DNA from: UBA4742 sp002403895 | GTDB lineage: Bacteria > Actinomycetota > Acidimicrobiia > Acidimicrobiales > Acidimicrobilacustridaceae | DNA: 64,000 nt | Direction: 5' to 3' | NCBI GenBank assembly: GCA_036823295.1 | Contig: DAISGD010000001.1 | Coordinates: 62,001-126,000 of the forward strand | Shown: piece after piece, positions 41,575-51,279 of the stretch | How positions within the stretch are numbered: the first letter of the stretch is position 1 | Layout of the letters: the number at the start of each line of letters is the position of its first letter | Notes under the pieces: model-generated | Told to the model about the DNA's origin: nothing | What the model saw: the letters and a program-made list of their open reading frames with translations, nothing else | Database searches by the model: none | Position numbers and translations under genes: made by a program

Positions 41575-42996
41575 TTACGGCAACTGCATGGCCTTGGTCT
41601 CGAGGAACTCCTCGAGACCGAACTTGCCCAACTCGCGGCCGTTGCCCGACTGCTTGTAGCCACCGAAGGGCGCCTGCAGGTTATAGGCCCCTTCGTTGAT
41701 GTTCACCTGGCCGGTGCGCATCTTGCGGGCGAAGGTCTTGGCTCGTTCGATGTCGGAGGACTGCACCCCACCCGACAGGCCGTAGATCGAGTCGTTGGCG
41801 ATGCGCAGGGCATCGTCTTCATCGTCGTAGGGCATGATGGCCAGGACCGGACCGAAGATCTCCTCCTGGGCGATGGTCATGTCGGAGGTCACGTCGGCGA
41901 ACACGGTGGGCTGCACGAAGTAGCCGGTGTCGAGCCCTTCCGGAGCATCCACCCCACCGGTGACCAGGGTGGCGCCCTCGTCGATGCCCTTTTGGATGTA
42001 GCCCCGGACCCTTTCCCGCTGGACGGCCGAGACGAGGGGGCCAAGTTGGGCATCGCTGTTGCCAGGCCCGACGGCGATGCTCTCGGCGGCCGCCTTGGCC
42101 AGGGCCACCACCTCGTCCTGACGGTTCCGTGGCACCACCATGCGGGTGAGCGCCGAACAGGTCTGGCCCGAGTTCAGGTAGCAGCCGAAGATCACGCCGG
42201 GCGCCACCGCGGCCTCGAAGTTGGCGTCGTCCAGGAACACGTTGGCCGACTTGCCCCCGAGCTCGAGATGGACCCGCTTCACGGACGGCGCGCCCAGTTC
42301 GGTCACCCGCTTGCCGGCCCGGGTGGATCCGGTAAACGAGACCATGTCGACATCGGGATGCGAAGCGATGGCCTCGCCGACAACCGGGCCAGTGCCGGTG
42401 ACGAGGTTGAACACTCCGGCCGGAAGGCCCGACGAGTCGATGATCTCGGCCAGGATGAAGGCGTTGAGCGGCGTAACCTCACTGGGCTTGAGCACCACGG
42501 TGCACCCGGCGGCGAGGGCGGGGGCCAGCTTGGCGACGACCTGGTGGAGGGGGTAGTTCCACGGCGTGATGGCGCCCACCACCCCGACCGGCTCCTTCAC
42601 CACCAGGGAGTTCCCCACCTGCTCCTCGAACACGAACTCGTCGAGGATCTGCACGTAGCCAGCCATGTTGCCGGCCGGGAGCCCGGCCTGGATCATGTTG
42701 GACCACATGAGGGGCATGCCGAGCTCGTCGGAGATGGTCTGGGCGATCTCCTCGCTCCGAGCGGCGAGGCCCTCGGCGATGGCCTGGACGTACTTGCCCC
42801 GCTCTTCGGACCCGGTGAGGCCCCAGGTCTCGAATGCGGTCTTGGCCGCGGCGACGGCCCGGTCGACATCAGCCGGCGTGCCCGCGGGCACCGAGGCAAT
42901 GACCTGCTCGGTCGAGGGGTTGATCACCTCGATGGTCTCTTGACCCGTGGAGGGCACCCAGGCCCCGTCGATATAGAGCTTGTCGTACTCGGTCAC
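41575..42996 (-). CDS. Aldehyde dehydrogenase
   Basis: 473 residues. NAD(P)-dependent oxidation of an aldehyde to the acid. PWNYPLHQVVAKLAPALAAG (~144-163), cofactor motif FTGSTRAGKRV, general base Glu in LELGGKSANV, catalytic Cys in NSGQTCSALTR and IFGPVLAIMPYD. The PWNYPL and SGQTCSALTR blocks resemble the betaine/aliphatic aldehyde dehydrogenases of actinobacteria; the substrate is not defined by context. GTG 42996 follows AGGGGG at a normal distance. Confidence 0.92.
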   Translation of the reverse strand: MTEYDKLYIDGAWVPSTGQETIEVINPSTEQVIASVPAGTPADVDRAVAAAKTAFETWGLTGSEERGKYVQAIAEGLAARSEEIAQTISDELGMPLMWSNMIQAGLPAGNMAGYVQILDEFVFEEQVGNSLVVKEPVGVVGAITPWNYPLHQVVAKLAPALAAGCTVVLKPSEVTPLNAFILAEIIDSSGLPAGVFNLVTGTGPVVGEAIASHPDVDMVSFTGSTRAGKRVTELGAPSVKRVHLELGGKSANVFLDDANFEAAVAPGVIFGCYLNSGQTCSALTRMVVPRNRQDEVVALAKAAAESIAVGPGNSDAQLGPLVSAVQRERVRGYIQKGIDEGATLVTGGVDAPEGLDTGYFVQPTVFADVTSDMTIAQEEIFGPVLAIMPYDDEDDALRIANDSIYGLSGGVQSSDIERAKTFARKMRTGQVNINEGAYNLQAPFGGYKQSGNGRELGKFGLEEFLETKAMQLP

Positions 42997-43037
42997 GAAA
43001 TCCCCCTGGTTCGGTCGGTCACCGACAAGCTATCGAC

Positions 43038-43496
43038 TCAGAGGCCGGCGAACTCCTCGACGATCCAATAGCGACCATTCCCGTCAACGGTGACCCCGAC
43101 GCCGAGATGCGTGTCGGACGGTTCGAGAATGTTGGCCCGATGCGGCGCCGAGTCCAGGAACGCCTGGTTGACCGCGGCCAGCGAGCTACCCGTTCCCACG
43201 TTCTCGCCGAGCCGGTACCAGCCGGCGGGGGCGCCATCGGACAGGTTGCTGTGGTGCAGGCTCTGGTCGGCGGCCAGTTGCTTGGACCAGGCCTGGGCCT
43301 TGACGATGAGGGCGATGTCGGGGTTCAGCTGGCCGGTGCCAGCTTGCGCCCGTGACGAGTTCACCATCGAGAACATGCCGTTCTCGTCCGCGCTGCAGGC
43401 GCTCAGGGCGAGGCCGACCACGACCACCGCCACCGCCAGAGCCACGAGTCGACTCCTCGAGCGCGGGATGGACGAAACAGGACGTGATTCGATCAT
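43038..43496 (-). CDS. CAP-domain (SCP/PR1-like) lipoprotein
   Basis: 152 residues from ATG 43496, with GGAG 8 nt upstream; a TTG at 43622 would add a 42-residue non-signal extension. Lipoprotein signal: RSRSRLVALAVAVVVVGLALSAC, cut before the Cys of LSAC. The rest is a compact CAP domain: MVNSSRAQAG, ALIVKAQAWSKQLAADQSLHHSN in outline, ENVGTGSS, PHRANILEP and LGVGVTVDGNGRYWIVEEFAG in outline. Related YkwD proteins sit on the outer face of Gram-positive membranes; activity unknown. The 233 bp upstream hold a short repeat next to icd and nothing else recognised. Confidence 0.8.
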   Translation of the reverse strand: MIESRPVSSIPRSRSRLVALAVAVVVVGLALSACSADENGMFSMVNSSRAQAGTGQLNPDIALIVKAQAWSKQLAADQSLHHSNLSDGAPAGWYRLGENVGTGSSLAAVNQAFLDSAPHRANILEPSDTHLGVGVTVDGNGRYWIVEEFAGL

Positions 43497-43697
43497 GAGG
43501 GGACTCCAGGGGGCTAGGCGAGGGTGAGAACCCAGCCGCCCGCCGAACGATGCGGAGAGAAGCGGACGGATGGGTCGGCGATGACCATATCGCAATCGTT
43601 TCGTCATGAAAGGGACACCCAACCGACGTAATCGTCACACAAGCGGGGATCTGCGAGGCCCATCAGGGGCGCGCTGAACCAGGAACCCTGCCTGAAA

Positions 43698-43729
43698 TGG
43701 GCTACGTGGGCTGGGCTACCCGGGCTGGG

Positions 43730-43733
<4 letters not shown>
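43698..43733. repeat. Short 14-bp tandem repeat at the 3' end of icd
   Basis: TGGGCTAC recurs at 43698, 43712 and 43726, in a 14-bp period; the last copy contains the icd stop codon (CTA = TAG on the minus strand). Confidence 0.6.
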
Positions 43734-44926
<1,193 letters not shown>

Positions 44927-44933
44927 GGCCCCG

Positions 44934-44962
44934 ATCCTAGCGATGAGACAAGTTCAAGACAA
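44934..44962 (-). promoter_or_regulatory. Promoter of icd (leaderless)
   Basis: On the minus strand TTGTCT (44957-44962), 17 bp, TAGGAT (44934-44939), then 7 nt to ATG 44926. Both hexamers match the housekeeping consensus at 4 of 6 positions, making this the best-formed promoter in the window. Confidence 0.65.
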
Positions 44963-45079
44963 GTGCCCATGGCGGACGCCGGGACGGGCGCGCGTAAGCA
45001 TTGACCTACACGGCGGTCAGGTCCTTCGACCCGGCCGACGGTCGTGCAGACCCAGTTCACGCCCTGAGCAAGCTCCAGG

Positions 45080-45934
45080 TCACAATCCGAGGTTGGCGTA
45101 GATCTCCCGGCTCGCGGTAGACCGATTGAGCGTGTAGAAGTGCAGGCCGGGGACGCCGTAGTCGAGCAGTTCGGCGCACAGATCGGTGGCGATGTCCACC
45201 CCGAGGGCACGCACCGCAGCCGGGTCATCGGCCACCGCCGCGAACCGCTCGGCCAACACCGGGGGGAACTCGGCGCCCGCCAGCTCGGCGAAGCGCTTCA
45301 CCTGACCGGCATTGGTGACCGGCATGATGCCGGGCAACACGGGCTTGTCGGAGCCCCGATCGGCCAGTTCATCGAGCATGCGAAAGTAGGGCTCGGGCTC
45401 GAAGAAGAACTGCGTGATGGCGAAATCGGCCTGGCCGAGCTTGGCGGCCAGGTAGTCGCGGTCGGCCACCCGATCTCCGCCCGAACGAGGATGCAGCTCC
45501 GGGTGGGCGGCCACCCCGATGGCGAAATTCCCGACGCCCTTGATGAGCCCGATGAGTTCGCTGGCGTAGCGCAGGTCGCCCGGGTCAACCGTCGGATCGG
45601 CGGGCGGGTCGCCCGCCAGGGCCAGGATGTTCTCGATACCGGCGGCGCGGTATTCCTCCAACAGGGACACGAGCTGCTGGCGGGTGTGGGCGATGCAGGT
45701 CAGGTGAGCCATGGCGGTGATGCCGGCGTCTTGTTGGATGTGGGTGACGACGTCGCGGGTGCGGTCGCGGGTCGATCCTCCCGCGCCGTAGGTCACCGAC
45801 ACGAACGACGGCTCGAGCGGTTGCAGCTCGCTCACCGTCTTTTCGAGCTCGCGGGCCGCCTCATCGGTCTTGGGCGGGAAGAACTCGAACGAGTACGTGG
45901 GCCCGGCCGCCAGCAGGTCACTGATCTTCGTCAT
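45080..45934 (-). CDS. metF: Methylenetetrahydrofolate reductase
   Basis: 284 residues. Reduces 5,10-methylene-THF to 5-methyl-THF for methionine synthesis; FAD-binding TIM barrel. Visible: YSFEFFPPKTDEA (~14-26, with the catalytic-region Glu), SVTYGAGGSTRDRT, HLTCIAHT, ILALAGDPP and PGIMPVTNAGQ. Start ATG 45934 overlaps the folD stop (ATGA). The folD-metF pair channels methylene-THF toward methyl groups. Confidence 0.95.
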   Translation of the reverse strand: MTKISDLLAAGPTYSFEFFPPKTDEAARELEKTVSELQPLEPSFVSVTYGAGGSTRDRTRDVVTHIQQDAGITAMAHLTCIAHTRQQLVSLLEEYRAAGIENILALAGDPPADPTVDPGDLRYASELIGLIKGVGNFAIGVAAHPELHPRSGGDRVADRDYLAAKLGQADFAITQFFFEPEPYFRMLDELADRGSDKPVLPGIMPVTNAGQVKRFAELAGAEFPPVLAERFAAVADDPAAVRALGVDIATDLCAELLDYGVPGLHFYTLNRSTASREIYANLGL

Positions 45935-46800
45935 GGCTGATCAGGGTAGGCGGCGCGCTCGGCCGCCTCCACCGTATTGCGGTAGAGCAGCGCCCGGGTC
46001 ATGGGCCCGACCCCGCCGAGCCGGGGCGACATCCACGACGCGACCTCGGCCACCTCATCGACCACGTCGGGCAGGACCTTGCGACCCTCATACGTCACGC
46101 CGGCACCAACCACGACCGCACCCGGCTTCACCAGGTCGGGGGTGATGAGTCCGGGGGTGCCGGCCGCCGAGACCAGGATGTCGGCCTCGCGGGTATAGGC
46201 ACCGAGGTCGGCCACGCCGGTGTGCACGACGGTGACGGCCGCGTTGGCACCCGGTTGCTTCAGCGTGAGCAGGTTGGCCAGCGGCCGGCCGATGGTGAGC
46301 CCACGACCCACGATGACGACATGGCGACCGGCGATGGGGATCTCGTAGTGCACGAGCAGCGCCTGGATGCCGGCTGGCGTGCAGGCCACCGGCGCCTCGA
46401 CCCCCATGACCAGCCGGCCGAGGTTGACCGGGTGCAGCCCGTCGGCGTCCTTGGCCGGATCGAGCCGCAACAACGCGGTTTCGTAGTCGATGCCGGCGGG
46501 GAAGGGGTACTGGATGAGCACGGCGTCGACCGCGGGATCGGCGTTGTAGGCGTCCACGACCGCCACGATGTCAGCCAGCGTGGCGGTGGCCGGCAGGTGC
46601 TCGCCCCGCGACGCGATGCCCAGCTTTGCGCAGTCGCGGCGCTTCATTGCCACATAGTTCGCGCTCGGGCCGTCATCTCCGACGAGGATCGTGCCCAGCC
46701 CCGGCGTGATGCCTCGGTCGGCCAACGCGTCGATGCGCTGGGCAAGGTCGGCCCTGATGGCGGCGGCCACCATTTCGCCGTCGAGTGTCTGCGCGGTCAT
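45931..46800 (-). CDS. folD: Methylenetetrahydrofolate dehydrogenase / cyclohydrolase
   Basis: 289 residues. Interconverts methylene-, methenyl- and 10-formyl-THF; the last feeds PurN and PurH encoded nearby. Visible: SANYVAMKRRDCAKLGI (~48-64, catalytic Tyr and Lys), VLIQYPFPAGID, DADGLHPVNLGRL and the NADP motif IVGRGLTIGRPLANLL. Leaderless start: TAGGTT 6 nt before ATG 46800. First gene of folD-metF; back-to-back with dus. Confidence 0.95.
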   Translation of the reverse strand: MTAQTLDGEMVAAAIRADLAQRIDALADRGITPGLGTILVGDDGPSANYVAMKRRDCAKLGIASRGEHLPATATLADIVAVVDAYNADPAVDAVLIQYPFPAGIDYETALLRLDPAKDADGLHPVNLGRLVMGVEAPVACTPAGIQALLVHYEIPIAGRHVVIVGRGLTIGRPLANLLTLKQPGANAAVTVVHTGVADLGAYTREADILVSAAGTPGLITPDLVKPGAVVVGAGVTYEGRKVLPDVVDEVAEVASWMSPRLGGVGPMTRALLYRNTVEAAERAAYPDQP

Positions 46801-46806
46801 GGACTG

Positions 46807-46812
46807 AACCTA
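46807..46812 (-). promoter_or_regulatory. Leaderless -10 element of folD-metF
   Basis: TAGGTT on the minus strand, 6 nt before ATG 46800. Its outer TA (46811-46812) is also the TA of the dus -10 on the other strand. Confidence 0.55.
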
Positions 46813-46816
46813 CCCT
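46811..46816 (+). promoter_or_regulatory. Leaderless -10 element of dus-maf
   Basis: TACCCT, 6 nt before GTG 46823. Overlaps the folD -10 by two base pairs, so the two promoters can hardly open at the same time. Confidence 0.5.
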
Positions 46817-46822
46817 GGAGCG

Positions 46823-47953
46823 GTGACCACGGAGTTCGTCCCCCTGGAGATCGGGCCGCTCCGGGTCTGGCCCCCGGTCGTGCTGGCTCCGATGGCGGGC
46901 GTCACCAACGCCCCGTTCCGTCGCCTGTGCCGGCGCTACGGCGCCGGGCTGTACGTGAGTGAGATGGTGAACGCCCGGGGGCTGGCCGAGGGGGGCGCCA
47001 AGAGTTGGGAGCTGGCCGCCTTCGACCCCGACGAGTCCCCTCGCTCGATCCAGCTCTACGGCACCGAGCCGTCGTCGTTGGCCGACGCCGTCCGGCGGCT
47101 CGTCGACGACGCCCGGGTCGACCACATCGACCTCAACTTCGGGTGTCCCGTGCGCAAGGTCACCCGCCACGGGGGTGGGTCCGCCCTGCCCCTCAAGGCA
47201 CGGTTGTTGGCGGCCGTGATCGGGGCCACGGTCGACGCCGCCGGCGAGGTCCCCGTCACCGTCAAGATGCGCATGGGGGTGGATCCCGGGCTGCTGACCT
47301 ACCTGGAGGCGGGACGAGTGGCCGAGCAGGCCGGCGCCCGGGCCGTGGCGCTGCACGCCCGGACGGCGACCCAGCTGTATTCGGGTCGGGCGGACTGGTC
47401 GGCCATCGCCCGACTCAAGCAGCATCTCGCCATCCCGGTGCTGGGCAATGGCGACATCTGGGACGCGGGTGATGCCATTGCCATGCTGCGGACCACCGGC
47501 GCGGACGGTGTGGTGATCGGGCGAGGATGCCTCGGGCGGCCGTGGCTGTTCGGCGACCTGGTCGACGCCTTCGAGGGGCGCACCCCCAAGCCCTCGCCGA
47601 CGCTGGGCGAGGTGACCACCGTCCTCGTCGAGCACGCTCATCTCCTGGCCGTGCTCCGGGGCGAGCACGTCGGGCTCCGCGACCTGCGCAAGCACACCAG
47701 CTGGTATCTGACCGGCTATCCCGTGGGCCCGGCGATGCGGCGGCAGCTGGCGCTGGTCGGCTCCCTCGACGAGCTCGAGACACTGGTGGCCTCCCTCGAC
47801 CCGTCCATCACCGCCCCCGCCGAGGCGGTGCGGGCGCCCCGCGGCACGCAGTCCGGACCCCAACAGGTCACCCTCCCCGACGGCTGGCTGGATCACCGCG
47901 AGGACCTCATCCCCCCACCCGCCGAGTTCGACGTGGCGGTCTCAGGTGGCTGA
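46823..47953 (+). CDS. dus: tRNA-dihydrouridine synthase (DusB-like)
   Basis: 376 residues. FMN-dependent reduction of uridines in tRNA. VVLAPMAGVTNAPFRRLCR (~18-36), SIQLYGTEP, DLNFGCPVRKVTRHGGGS with the catalytic Cys, RMGVDPG, LHARTATQLYSG and GNGDIWDAGDA followed by IGRGCLGRPWLF. GTG 46823 is too close to the only GGAG for normal initiation, fitting a leaderless message. Overlaps maf by 8 nt. Confidence 0.92.
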   Translation: MTTEFVPLEIGPLRVWPPVVLAPMAGVTNAPFRRLCRRYGAGLYVSEMVNARGLAEGGAKSWELAAFDPDESPRSIQLYGTEPSSLADAVRRLVDDARVDHIDLNFGCPVRKVTRHGGGSALPLKARLLAAVIGATVDAAGEVPVTVKMRMGVDPGLLTYLEAGRVAEQAGARAVALHARTATQLYSGRADWSAIARLKQHLAIPVLGNGDIWDAGDAIAMLRTTGADGVVIGRGCLGRPWLFGDLVDAFEGRTPKPSPTLGEVTTVLVEHAHLLAVLRGEHVGLRDLRKHTSWYLTGYPVGPAMRRQLALVGSLDELETLVASLDPSITAPAEAVRAPRGTQSGPQQVTLPDGWLDHREDLIPPPAEFDVAVSGG

Positions 47954-48536
47954 GCTGGTGCTGGCGTCGGGCTCGGCCCGCCGTCACGAACTGCTGAGCC
48001 GTCTCGGCGTGGCCTTCACCGTCCGGGTGCCCGACATCGACGAGACGCCGCGGCCGCGCGAGGCCGCCACGACCTACGTCGAGCGTCTGGCCCGGGCCAA
48101 GGCGGTGGCGGCGCGACGCCACCCCGATGAGGTGGTGCTGGCGGCCGACACCACCGTGGACGTGGACGGCACCATCCTCGGCAAACCGATCGACGAGAAG
48201 GCAGCCCGGATCATGCTGACCGGACTGTCGGGGCAAACCCACGCCGTCCACACGGGGGTGGCGCTGGCCGTGGTCGGCGAGGTCATGAGCCAGGTGATCA
48301 CCACCGAGGTGACGTTCCGGGTGCTGGCGCCCGAAGAGATCGAGGCCTACGTGCGCAGCGGCGAGCCGCTCGACAAGGCCGGTGGTTATGGGATCCAGGG
48401 CCAGGCCGGCCTGTTCGTGAGTTCGGTGGCGGGGAGTGTCAGCAATGTGGTGGGGCTGCCACTGGCCCAGACCGCCGCCCTGCTCAGCCGAGCCGGGTTC
48501 GAGCCCATCGAGTGGGGCCCGCCGCGCCCGTCGTGA
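47946..48536 (+). CDS. maf: Maf-type nucleoside triphosphate pyrophosphatase
   Basis: 196 residues from GTG 47946, 8 nt inside the end of dus. House-cleaning enzyme that hydrolyses dTTP/UTP-type or modified nucleotides. Signature LVLASGSARRHELLSRLG (~4-21), PDIDETPRP, VVLAADTTVDVDGTILGKP in outline, and DKAGGYGIQGQAG. The arrangement of the GYGIQG block matches the YhdE (dTTP/UTP) group rather than YceF. Ends 6 bp from convergent purH. Confidence 0.92.
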   Translation: MAELVLASGSARRHELLSRLGVAFTVRVPDIDETPRPREAATTYVERLARAKAVAARRHPDEVVLAADTTVDVDGTILGKPIDEKAARIMLTGLSGQTHAVHTGVALAVVGEVMSQVITTEVTFRVLAPEEIEAYVRSGEPLDKAGGYGIQGQAGLFVSSVAGSVSNVVGLPLAQTAALLSRAGFEPIEWGPPRPS

Positions 48537-48542
48537 CGCGCG

Positions 48543-50042
48543 TCAGTGGCGGAAGTGGCGCTCGCCGGTGAAGACCATGGCCAGGCCGGCGGCGTCAGCC
48601 GCGGCGATGACCTCTTCGTCTCGGATCGAGCCGCCCGGTTGGATCACCGTGGCTGCCCCCGCCTCGATGGCACCGTCCAGGCCGTCGGCGAAGGGGAAGA
48701 ACGCATCGCTGGCATAGGCCCCACCGGCGGCCCGGCCGGCGGCCTTCTCCCTCGCCAGCATTCCTGCGTCACGCCGGTTCTGTTGACCGCAGCCGATGCC
48801 GACCGCCTGACCGTCCTTGACCAGCACGATGGCATTGGACGTCACCTTGGCCACGACCTGCCAGGCCAGCACCAGATCGGCCCATTGGGCGTCGGTGGGG
48901 GCCGCCGTGGTCACCACCTGCCACTGCGAGCGATCGACGGTGACGTCGTCGGGGGTCTGCACCAGGTAGCCACCGTCGATCCCCCGCAGGCTCACGTCAG
49001 CCGGGCCCGGAGGCTGCGCCTCGAGAATGCGCAGGTTCCGCTTCTCGAGCAGGCGCAACAACGCGTCCCCCTCGAAGCCGGGCGCCACCAACACCTCGGT
49101 GAACACCGGGGCCAACGCCTCGGCCATGGCATGAGTGACGGGCCGGTTCACGGCCACGATCCCACCGAAGGCCGACATCGGGTCGCACGCATGGGCTCGT
49201 TGGTAGGCGCCTGCGATATCGGGGGCCACGGCCACACCGCAGGGGTTGGCGTGCTTGATCACGACGGCCGCCGGAGCCTCGCCCAACGAGTGCACTAGCC
49301 GCCACGCCGCCTCGGTGTCGTACACGTTGAGGTACGACATCTCCTTGCCGCCGTGCTGCACGGCAGTGTCCCACCAGCCCGACCGGCCCTCGGCCCGGTA
49401 GCGAGCCCCCACCTGGTGCGGGTTCTCCCCGTAGCGCAGCACCTGCGCCCGCTGCATCCGCAGCGTGATCGTGTCGGGCAGCTCGACCGGATCAGACGAC
49501 GGGGACAGCCAGTCCACGATCTGCGCGTCATAGGCCGCCGTCACCCGGAAGGCGGCGAGAGCCAGGGCCAGGCGGGTGGCGTCCGACAGCGCCCCGTCAC
49601 GGCGCAGGTCGGCCAGGACGAGCTCGTACTGGCCCGGGTCGGTGACCACCCCCACGTACTGGTGGTTCTTGGCTGCGGCTCGGATCAGGGCCGGGCCACC
49701 GATGTCGAGGAGCTCGATCGACGGATTCGAGGAGAAGGGGTACAGGTTGGAGACGACGAGATCGATGGGCTCGATCTCGTAGCGGGCGAGATCGGCCTGG
49801 TGTTCGGGATCGTCGCGGTCGGCGAGGAGGCCCCCATGGATCTTCGGGTGCAACGTCACCACCCGGTGCCCCAGGATCGGTGGCACCCCGGTGAGATCAC
49901 CCACGTCGGTGACGGGGAGTCCGGCTTCGGACAGCGCGCGGGCCGTGTTGCTGCTCGACACCAGGTCGACGCCCAGGTCGTGCAGGGCTCGGGCGAAGTC
50001 GACGATTCCGGTCTTGTCATAGACGGAGAGCAGGGCCCTCAT
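48543..50042 (-). CDS. purH: Bifunctional AICAR transformylase / IMP cyclohydrolase
   Basis: 499 residues. Last two steps of IMP synthesis. N-terminal cyclohydrolase (MGS-like) domain ~1-190: LLSVYDKTGIVDFARALHDLG in outline, HPKIHGGLL, NLYPF, IGGPALIRAAAKNH. C-terminal transformylase: LRYGENPHQ and KHANPCGVA with the catalytic Lys-His pair, then MSAFGGIVAVNRPV. Slightly shorter than E. coli PurH (529), with no missing motif noted. Start ATG 50042 overlaps the purN stop (ATGA). Confidence 0.95.
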   Translation of the reverse strand: MRALLSVYDKTGIVDFARALHDLGVDLVSSSNTARALSEAGLPVTDVGDLTGVPPILGHRVVTLHPKIHGGLLADRDDPEHQADLARYEIEPIDLVVSNLYPFSSNPSIELLDIGGPALIRAAAKNHQYVGVVTDPGQYELVLADLRRDGALSDATRLALALAAFRVTAAYDAQIVDWLSPSSDPVELPDTITLRMQRAQVLRYGENPHQVGARYRAEGRSGWWDTAVQHGGKEMSYLNVYDTEAAWRLVHSLGEAPAAVVIKHANPCGVAVAPDIAGAYQRAHACDPMSAFGGIVAVNRPVTHAMAEALAPVFTEVLVAPGFEGDALLRLLEKRNLRILEAQPPGPADVSLRGIDGGYLVQTPDDVTVDRSQWQVVTTAAPTDAQWADLVLAWQVVAKVTSNAIVLVKDGQAVGIGCGQQNRRDAGMLAREKAAGRAAGGAYASDAFFPFADGLDGAIEAGAATVIQPGGSIRDEEVIAAADAAGLAMVFTGERHFRH

Positions 50043-50602
50043 TGCACACTCCCGCGTTCGAGGATCTCGTGGATGGTCTTGACGTAGAGGCGGCGCTCGA
50101 CGACCTTGATGCGCTCGTGGAGCGTCTCGACGGTGTCACCGGGCAGAACGGCGACGGCCTCCTGGGCGAGGATGGGCCCGGCGTCGACGTCCGGGGTGGC
50201 CACGTGCACCGTGCACCCGGTGACCTTCACCCCGTAGGCCAGCGCGTCGGCCACCGCGTGCCAGCCCCTGAACGAGGGCAACAACGCCGGGTGGGTGTTG
50301 ACGAGGTGACCGGCGAACGCCTCGAACATCGGCCCGGAGAAGATAGTGCCGAAGCCGGCCAGTACGACCAGGTCGATGTGGTGGGTCAGCAGGACCGCGG
50401 CGATCTGGCGGCTGTAGGCGTCGCGATCGAACTCCTCGCCGTAGCTCGTGCGCTGGACGACCTGAGCGGGCACGCCGTGGCGAGCGGCGACCTCGGTTGC
50501 CGGGCACGGCCGATCCACCACGACGAGATCCACCGGTACGCCATCGGTGAGGATCGCCTCGAGGATCGTCCCACTTCCGGAAGCCAGCACCGCCACACGC
50601 AT
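50039..50602 (-). CDS. purN: Phosphoribosylglycinamide formyltransferase
   Basis: 187 residues from ATG 50602; a GTG three codons upstream overlaps the -10 hexamer and would not be transcribed. Transfers formyl from 10-formyl-THF to GAR. VAVLASGSGTILEAIL (~3-18, phosphate loop), LAGFGTIFSG, the catalytic NTHPALLPSF and the Asp in VATPDVDAGPIL. Coupled to purH. The 192 bp between this start and the next stop upstream (50795) contain no convincing gene. Confidence 0.93.
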   Translation of the reverse strand: MRVAVLASGSGTILEAILTDGVPVDLVVVDRPCPATEVAARHGVPAQVVQRTSYGEEFDRDAYSRQIAAVLLTHHIDLVVLAGFGTIFSGPMFEAFAGHLVNTHPALLPSFRGWHAVADALAYGVKVTGCTVHVATPDVDAGPILAQEAVAVLPGDTVETLHERIKVVERRLYVKTIHEILERGSVQ

Positions 50603-50609
50603 CCCGGGC

Positions 50610-50615
50610 ACGCTA
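50610..50615 (-). promoter_or_regulatory. Leaderless -10 element of purN-purH
   Basis: TAGCGT on the minus strand, 7 nt before ATG 50602. The GTG at 50611 falls inside it, which decides the start. Confidence 0.5.
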
Positions 50616-50794
50616 CCAGCGCGCCCAGGATGGGTGATCTGGCCGACGATCGACTACAGGATGCGGGTGTGTCGCCCTGGTACTCCCCTGCTCCGAAGCC
50701 CAGCATGGGGATGAAGATGAACGGCAGGATCATCGGGCCGACGCCATAGATGGCTTCTTTCCCGAACTGACCGGTGGCTTTCGCACGGTCGCGC

Positions 50795-51253
50795 CTAGCT
50801 GAGAGCGGCGACGAGGCCCCGGATGTAGTTGACCCGCTGCTCCACATCGATGACCCCCGATGGCGAGGACACGGGGATCTGCGTGGCGTAGTAGACCCCG
50901 TCGCCTTGCACGCTGACCTGCACGTGGCCCGTGGTGGTGCGCTCCTTGACCAGAAGGAAGAGCAGACCAAGAAGGCAGAACCAGACGAACAGCACCGTCA
51001 TGACGATGGCCCAGGTGGGGATGGCCTCCGTCGTGGTAGTGGCGTTCGACACGATCCACACGGTGTGGCGCAGCGGAGCCTGCCCATTCGGGATGAGGAC
51101 CTGGTCAGCAGTGCAGGCGATGTCGCCCACCGTGATCAGCACCGGCGTCGCCGGTGCCGGGGCCGAAGCCATCTGGGCCGGGAATCGGTCAGGTGGATAC
51201 CACTTGCCGTCGGACGCCTCCCACCATCCCGGCGCCTCAGGAACATCGCTCAC
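50795..51253 (-). CDS. DUF2510-like small membrane protein
   Basis: 152 residues from GTG 51253, with an ideal AAGGAG 7 nt upstream. N-terminal GWWEASDGKWYPP (~9-21) is the DUF2510 short motif seen at the N-terminus of many actinobacterial membrane proteins. A single strong membrane segment (AIVMTVLFVWFCLLGLLFLLV) separates it from a C-terminal domain that begins KERTTTGHVQVSV. Function unknown. Follows the proline-rich protein gene by 26 bp. Confidence 0.75.
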   Translation of the reverse strand: MSDVPEAPGWWEASDGKWYPPDRFPAQMASAPAPATPVLITVGDIACTADQVLIPNGQAPLRHTVWIVSNATTTTEAIPTWAIVMTVLFVWFCLLGLLFLLVKERTTTGHVQVSVQGDGVYYATQIPVSSPSGVIDVEQRVNYIRGLVAALS

Positions 51254-51279
51254 CGGACAGCTCCTTACGTCGTTGAGAC

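Noticed and set aside
50603..50794. Hydrophobic reading frame (GPMILPFIFIPMLGFGAGEY) between purN and the DUF2510-like gene on the minus strand
   Set aside because: No ribosome binding site or -10 element at the only in-frame ATG, and the frame runs on through purN without a stop, so it does not behave like a gene.
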